64,000 nt of DNA, from positions 9,079 to 73,078 of the forward strand of contig JBOEGA010000020.1 in NCBI GenBank assembly GCA_050633205.1, in the 5' to 3' direction. Below, piece after piece: positions 60,037-64,000 of this stretch. The translations under genes were made by a program, and so were the position numbers. How positions within the stretch are numbered: the first letter of the stretch is position 1; each line of letters begins with the position of its first letter. Origin of the DNA: CBDHHC01 sp050633205 (GTDB taxonomy: Bacteria > Pseudomonadota > Alphaproteobacteria > Rhizobiales > CBDHHC01). Under the pieces are notes generated by a model, which saw only the letters and a program-made list of their open reading frames with translations, did no database searches and was not told the DNA's origin.

Positions 60037-60696
60037 ATGGCGGGATACCAGATTTATATTGTTGACGATCATCCATTATTCAGAGGTGCTTTGCGGCAGG
60101 CACTGGATGGAAGTTTAGCAGACCTTACAATTTCTGAAGCAGGCTCACTGGATGAGCTGACCGGAAAATTCGAAAAATCAACAGTTGCAGACCTTGTTCT
60201 GCTCGATCTGGCAATGCCAGGTGTAAAGGGCTTCTCGGGCCTTATGTATCTGAGAGCACAATTCCCTGAAATTCCTGTAGTAATCGTGTCCGGCACAGAA
60301 GAGCCTGAGGCCATTCGCAGGAGTATAGAGTTCGGTGCATCAGGATATATTCCCAAGTCAGTGCCGGTTGAATCTATCAGGGAAGCCGTAAAAGCTGTCC
60401 TTGCTGGTGAAATCTGGACACCACCTGATCTTGAGCTGGATGATATCGAGGACAGTGACACCACAGAGCTGGTTCAGCGTCTTGCAACTCTGACACCACA
60501 ACAGGTTCGCGTTCTTGTAATGCTAGGAGATGGCCTTCTCAACAAACAGATCGCCTATAAACTCAGCGTATCTGAAGCAACAGTAAAAGCCCACGTATCA
60601 GCAATTCTGCAAAAGCTGAAAGTTGACAGTCGTACACAGGCTGTAATTGCGGTAAATAAAATCAGTGGCGGTGACTGGCAGAAGCATGCCGGATAA
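60037..60696 (+). CDS. LuxR/NarL-type response regulator, CrbR/ErdR-like
   Basis: A 219-residue regulator with receiver domain (Asp57 in LLDLAMPG) and LuxR-type helix-turn-helix (LTPQQVRVLVMLGDGLLNKQIAYKLSV, with ATVKAHVSAILQKL, residues 150-192). In other proteobacteria, regulators of this type with an SSS-fused kinase (CrbS/CrbR, ErdR) control acetate uptake and acs. Its divergence from the SSS/DUF4212 pair supports the same role. No kinase is adjacent. Confidence 0.9.
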   Translation: MAGYQIYIVDDHPLFRGALRQALDGSLADLTISEAGSLDELTGKFEKSTVADLVLLDLAMPGVKGFSGLMYLRAQFPEIPVVIVSGTEEPEAIRRSIEFGASGYIPKSVPVESIREAVKAVLAGEIWTPPDLELDDIEDSDTTELVQRLATLTPQQVRVLVMLGDGLLNKQIAYKLSVSEATVKAHVSAILQKLKVDSRTQAVIAVNKISGGDWQKHAG

Positions 60697-60902
60697 AAAA
60701 ATCTGTATATCCTGTTGAAATATACATTTTTCACTATTGCTCACCCCGATTCGTGATTAAATCTACGATATGGATGTTCCATGTTTGATCTGCACTTCCT
60801 ATATAAGGGAGTGCAGCAGTCATGTGTGAACACCTGTAAGCGTTCCCTTTGTCTGGTCACGCAGATCATATTGTTTATTGTACTGAGATCGTTGGCACAT
60901 AT

Positions 60903-62840
60903 ATGCGCTTTAGCAAAAGTTTTCTTGAAGAAATAAGGCAACGCCTGCTAGTCAGTCAGGTAGTTTCACGTCGCGTTAAGCTCAAACGCGCTGGACGTGA
61001 GTTTATTGGCCTGAGTCCGTTTAAGGTCGAGAAAACCCCATCCTTTACAGTCAATGACCAGAAAGGCTTCTACCATTGCTTCGCCACAGGCGAACATGGA
61101 GACATCTTCTCATTCGTCATGAAAACAGAAGGTGTATCCTTCTACGAAGCAATTGAGCAGCTCGCGGCAGAAGCAGGCGTACCACTTCCGGCCATTGAAC
61201 CGGCAATGCAGCAGCGAGAAGATGCAAAAGAGCGCCTCTATGCTGCAATGGAAGCAGCCGCTACCTATTTTCAGGAGCTGTTATATTCCCGCTCGGGCAG
61301 TGAGGCACTCCGCTATATTGAAGGCCGTCAGGTTGGCGAAGAGGCCATAAATACATTCCGTATTGGCTACGCCCCAAACAGCAAAACCCAGTTAAAAGAA
61401 TACCTTACATCCCGCGGTTTCTCTATATCAGATCTTATCACAACCGGTTTGATGATTGGCGGTCAGGATATACCTGTCCCCTATGACAGATTTCGCAACC
61501 GCGTCATGTTCCCGATTACTGACCTTAAAGGCAGAGTGATCGCATTTGGTGGCCGCGCTCTTGATCCTGACCAGCCTGCGAAATACCTGAACTCACCGGA
61601 AACGCCGTTGTTCCATAAAGGCTGGATACTGTTTAACGCAGCCACAGCCCGTAAAGTGGCCTATGACACCGGAAAAATTATCGTCGCTGAAGGCTATATG
61701 GATGTCATCGCCCTGGCATGTGCCGGTTTCAAAAATGCCGTAGCACCATTGGGAACCGCTTTAACAGAAGACCAGCTTCAGCTTTTATGGCGTATGGCTG
61801 ATGAACCAACTCTCTGTTTTGATGGTGATGCAGCCGGACGTAAAGCCGCCTACCGCGCACTGGAAACAGCTCTGCCTCACATTGCCCCCGGAAAAAGCGT
61901 TCGGTTTGCATATTTGCCCGAAGGACAGGACCCTGATGACCTGATTCGCGCCCACGGTGCTGGTGCAATGGGAGAAGTTCTCGATCAGGCCAAACCTATG
62001 TTTGACGTGCTCTGGAAAAAAGAAACAGATGCCATCCAGACCGATACCCCTGAAAAGCGTGCTCTGCTTGAACAGAAGCTTCTTGAATTAACAGGCCAGA
62101 TTAAACATGAATCTGTCCGGAAAAATTATCAGAAAGAGATGCGCCAGTCACTTTACCAGCTTGAACGCAAGACGCTGAGATCACTCAGCCAGTATGGTAA
62201 TGGTCAGCGGAGAAACAATACTCAGGTTGACTGGCGAACAAGACAAAGAGCCTTTAATAACCCGAAAACCCGTGCCGTGTCTTTATCCCAACGTGCTGTA
62301 GTATCAGATGAATTGGTAGCAAACTCTCTATTGATGTCAGATGAAGCAAATATGTCCCTCAGGGAAACATTGCTCGTCCAGACCATTCTGAATCATCCCT
62401 GGTTGCTGGAACACTTTTCCGAAGAAATTTCCGAGCTTCCGGTCGAAAATAAATCACTTCAGGAGGTCCGGGACAAGCTTTTGGAAGCATTCTATATGCA
62501 GATACCCCTTGACAGAGAGCAGTTTTATGCTCATTTGATTCGTTTGGGCCTTGATAGAACTCTCAATTTGATGGATCGTACAATAACTCACAAAGCTGAT
62601 TCGTTTGTGCAACCCGGCGCTTCTGAGACAGAAGTGGAGCGAGGATGGAAACATTTGCTCTCGATGCAGCACAAATTATTAGGGTTACGGCGAGACCTTG
62701 AAGATGCAGAGCGTGTGTATTATCAGGAAGATAGCGAAGAAAACTACAAGAGATTATGCAACATCAGGCTTGAATTATTGAAGACTGAAGAGATTGAAAT
62801 GGCAGAACCTGGCCTTGGCGCAGCGGTGGAAGTTTCGTAA
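60903..62840 (+). CDS. dnaG: DNA primase DnaG with degenerate zinc motif
   Basis: A 645-residue primase: N-terminal zinc-ribbon fold, TOPRIM core (IIVAEGYMDVIAL, PTLCFDGDAAG, PEGQDPDD) and C-terminal DnaB-interaction helices. In the zinc region the usual CPFH reads SPFK (38-41) and CxxC reads CFAT (59-62), so three of four ligands are lost, while the surrounding VEKTPSFTVNDQKGFYHCF is intact. Start at ATG 60903 matches the family; an upstream GTG would add 18 residues. It precedes rpoD as in the macromolecular synthesis arrangement, without rpsU. Confidence 0.95.
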   Translation: MRFSKSFLEEIRQRLLVSQVVSRRVKLKRAGREFIGLSPFKVEKTPSFTVNDQKGFYHCFATGEHGDIFSFVMKTEGVSFYEAIEQLAAEAGVPLPAIEPAMQQREDAKERLYAAMEAAATYFQELLYSRSGSEALRYIEGRQVGEEAINTFRIGYAPNSKTQLKEYLTSRGFSISDLITTGLMIGGQDIPVPYDRFRNRVMFPITDLKGRVIAFGGRALDPDQPAKYLNSPETPLFHKGWILFNAATARKVAYDTGKIIVAEGYMDVIALACAGFKNAVAPLGTALTEDQLQLLWRMADEPTLCFDGDAAGRKAAYRALETALPHIAPGKSVRFAYLPEGQDPDDLIRAHGAGAMGEVLDQAKPMFDVLWKKETDAIQTDTPEKRALLEQKLLELTGQIKHESVRKNYQKEMRQSLYQLERKTLRSLSQYGNGQRRNNTQVDWRTRQRAFNNPKTRAVSLSQRAVVSDELVANSLLMSDEANMSLRETLLVQTILNHPWLLEHFSEEISELPVENKSLQEVRDKLLEAFYMQIPLDREQFYAHLIRLGLDRTLNLMDRTITHKADSFVQPGASETEVERGWKHLLSMQHKLLGLRRDLEDAERVYYQEDSEENYKRLCNIRLELLKTEEIEMAEPGLGAAVEVS

Positions 62841-63061
62841 AAAAGTTGGCTGTAGTTAATTTTGATTTAACACTGTCGGTTTAATGATTTAGATGATTTG
62901 AGTCGTTAAATTGCTGTTCCGATAGTGGGTCAAGAGCAACACAACGCTTAATAGAAAGTTCTATCCGGCTGTAAGAGCTAGATAAATACGTGACACAGAG
63001 CTTCGTCCCGGATTATATCATTCCTAATAGTTTGATTTCCAGGACCCGTTCGGAGTAAGAA

Positions 63062-64000
63062 ATGGCGACAACGACGACGGCAAAATCCGAGAATAAAGTA
63101 AAATCTAAAGGCGAGAATTCAGACGGTCCTCTGCTGGATATGTCTGATCAGGCTGTGAAAAGCTTGATCAAGACTGCTCAGGCACGAGGATACGTGACCT
63201 ATGATGAGCTGAATGAAGTTCTTCCTTCCGAAGAATTTTCCTCGGAGCAAATCGAAGATGTCATGACGACCCTCTCTGAAAAAGGCATCAATGTAATTGA
63301 GGCAGAAGAAGCCGAAGAGCAGGAAGAAGAGAGCAACGCAGGAACACCTGCTGTTGTAACCCAGCTTCCTGTCAAAAGCACAAAGACAAGCGAGCCCACA
63401 GACCGCACAGACGATCCTGTGCGGATGTACCTCCGTGAAATGGGCTCTGTTGAGCTGCTGTCACGTGAAGGCGAGATTGCAATCGCCAAGCGTATTGAAG
63501 CAGGTCGCGAGGCTATGATTGCGGGGCTTTGTGAAAGCCCGTTGACATTCCAGGCAATTATTATCTGGCGTGACGAGCTGAATGAAGGCCGTATCCTTCT
63601 CAGAGATATCATTGACCTTGAGGCAACCTATGCAGGTCCGGACGTTGAAGGCGAAGATGACGCTGAAGGCGAGGGCGGTGAAGAAGGTGCTCAGACCGAA
63701 GGTTCGGCAGAAGCTGCTGTTGATGCTGCATCACCTGCAGTAAAAGAACAGCCCGGCTCAGAAACAGAAACCAGTGAAGAGGGTTCCCAGTCTGAGAACG
63801 CAGAAGGTGAAGAAGGCGAAAACAGCGAAGAAGACGACGATGATATGGAAAACAACATATCTCTCGCAGCTATGGAAGCCGAGCTGAAACCAAAAGTTCT
63901 TCAGACATTTGACGATGTTGCATCAAACTACAAAAAGCTTCGCAAGCTTCAGGATCAGCTCGTTGAAAAAGCACTTCAGGCAAACAATCTGAGTAAATCT
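63062..64000 (+). CDS. rpoD: RNA polymerase sigma-70 (RpoD), partial, runs off the window
   Basis: The frame from ATG 63062 (GGAG 8 nt upstream) stays open to base 64000, 313 codons. Visible: a Thr/Lys-rich start, region 1.1 (SDQAVKSLIKTAQARGYVTYDELNEVLP), region 1.2 (DDPVRMYLREMGSVELLSREGEIAIAKRIE) and the start of the non-conserved region, here unusually acidic (GEDDAEGEGGEEG, then repeated Glu-rich runs to EEDDDD near nt 63843). Regions 2-4 are outside. It is the principal sigma factor, 221 bp after dnaG. Confidence 0.96.
   Translation, partial: MATTTTAKSENKVKSKGENSDGPLLDMSDQAVKSLIKTAQARGYVTYDELNEVLPSEEFSSEQIEDVMTTLSEKGINVIEAEEAEEQEEESNAGTPAVVTQLPVKSTKTSEPTDRTDDPVRMYLREMGSVELLSREGEIAIAKRIEAGREAMIAGLCESPLTFQAIIIWRDELNEGRILLRDIIDLEATYAGPDVEGEDDAEGEGGEEGAQTEGSAEAAVDAASPAVKEQPGSETETSEEGSQSENAEGEEGENSEEDDDDMENNISLAAMEAELKPKVLQTFDDVASNYKKLRKLQDQLVEKALQANNLSKS

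Noticed and set aside
1..64000. tRNA or rRNA genes
   Set aside because: No T-loop like GGTTCGAATCC with matching acceptor stem and no conserved rRNA segments were recognised by eye.

Overview
This 64 kb window looks like a chromosomal segment of an alphaproteobacterium with a moderately low GC content (my impression by eye, not a count). Support for the lineage comes from gene content: a RegB/RegA (ActS/ActR, PrrB/PrrA) redox two-component pair beside a SCO/SenC gene, carD next to an Azotobacter-type 7Fe ferredoxin, a DctB/DctD pair, an intracellular PHB depolymerase, and dnaG directly followed by rpoD. The genes point to an aerobic or redox-flexible heterotroph. I see no rRNA, tRNA, CRISPR array, insertion sequence or prophage block. 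Two undetermined bases (59735-59736) mark a low-quality or joined position.

Layout. 1-7.1 kb: the C-terminal two thirds of a long GltB-type glutamate synthase overlaps a diflavin reductase. An orphan RTX-toxin acyltransferase (HlyC family) and a GST, each with a palindromic putative operator, follow. 7.2-13.1 kb: Nudix hydrolase, M20 peptidase with a small partner, then two accessory-looking genes, an AIPR-family phage-resistance protein and a TPR-sulfotransferase. 13.2-18.7 kb: carD, fdxA, a degenerate gluzincin-like protein, lepA, and a single-domain globin behind a structured intergenic region. 18.7-23.3 kb: a TRAP substrate-binding protein with DctD/DctB-like regulators but no permease. 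23.7-26.3 kb: MsrB and fasciclin divergent from a SigK-like sigma factor and RskA-like anti-sigma. 26.3-35.5 kb: a PdeM-like phosphoesterase that has lost its metal ligands, ADP-ribosylglycohydrolase plus MATE exporter, ArsC-like protein, pyrD-DUF952, a VWA protein, a membrane-free chemoreceptor-tip protein, and a second ECF sigma/anti-sigma pair. 35.9-39.1 kb: an egtB-egtD-unknown operon for ergothioneine-type histidine betaine chemistry.

39.3-45.8 kb: RegA, RegB, SCO-like protein, PhaZ, a YgjP-type metallopeptidase, and an SRPBCC/ECF-sigma pair. 45.8-48.6 kb: two paralogous small cysteine-containing exported proteins and a curlin-repeat amyloid protein. 48.9-57.6 kb: SerA, a four-gene membrane operon (DUF2157, GDYXXLXY, DUF4401, CreD), a PBP1-type peptidoglycan synthase, a small membrane protein and YjbQ. 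57.6-60.7 kb: a DUF4212/SSS symporter pair divergent from a LuxR-type response regulator. 60.8-64 kb: dnaG and the start of rpoD.

The most interesting points are the overlap of glutamate synthase with a diflavin reductase, the soluble mini-chemoreceptor, the curlin island with duplicated cysteine proteins, the orphan acyltransferase, and a run of familiar proteins that have lost expected catalytic or metal residues (PdeM, SCO, DnaG zinc site, AIPR nuclease motif, gluzincin HExxH). All functions are from sequence reading only; no database search was run.
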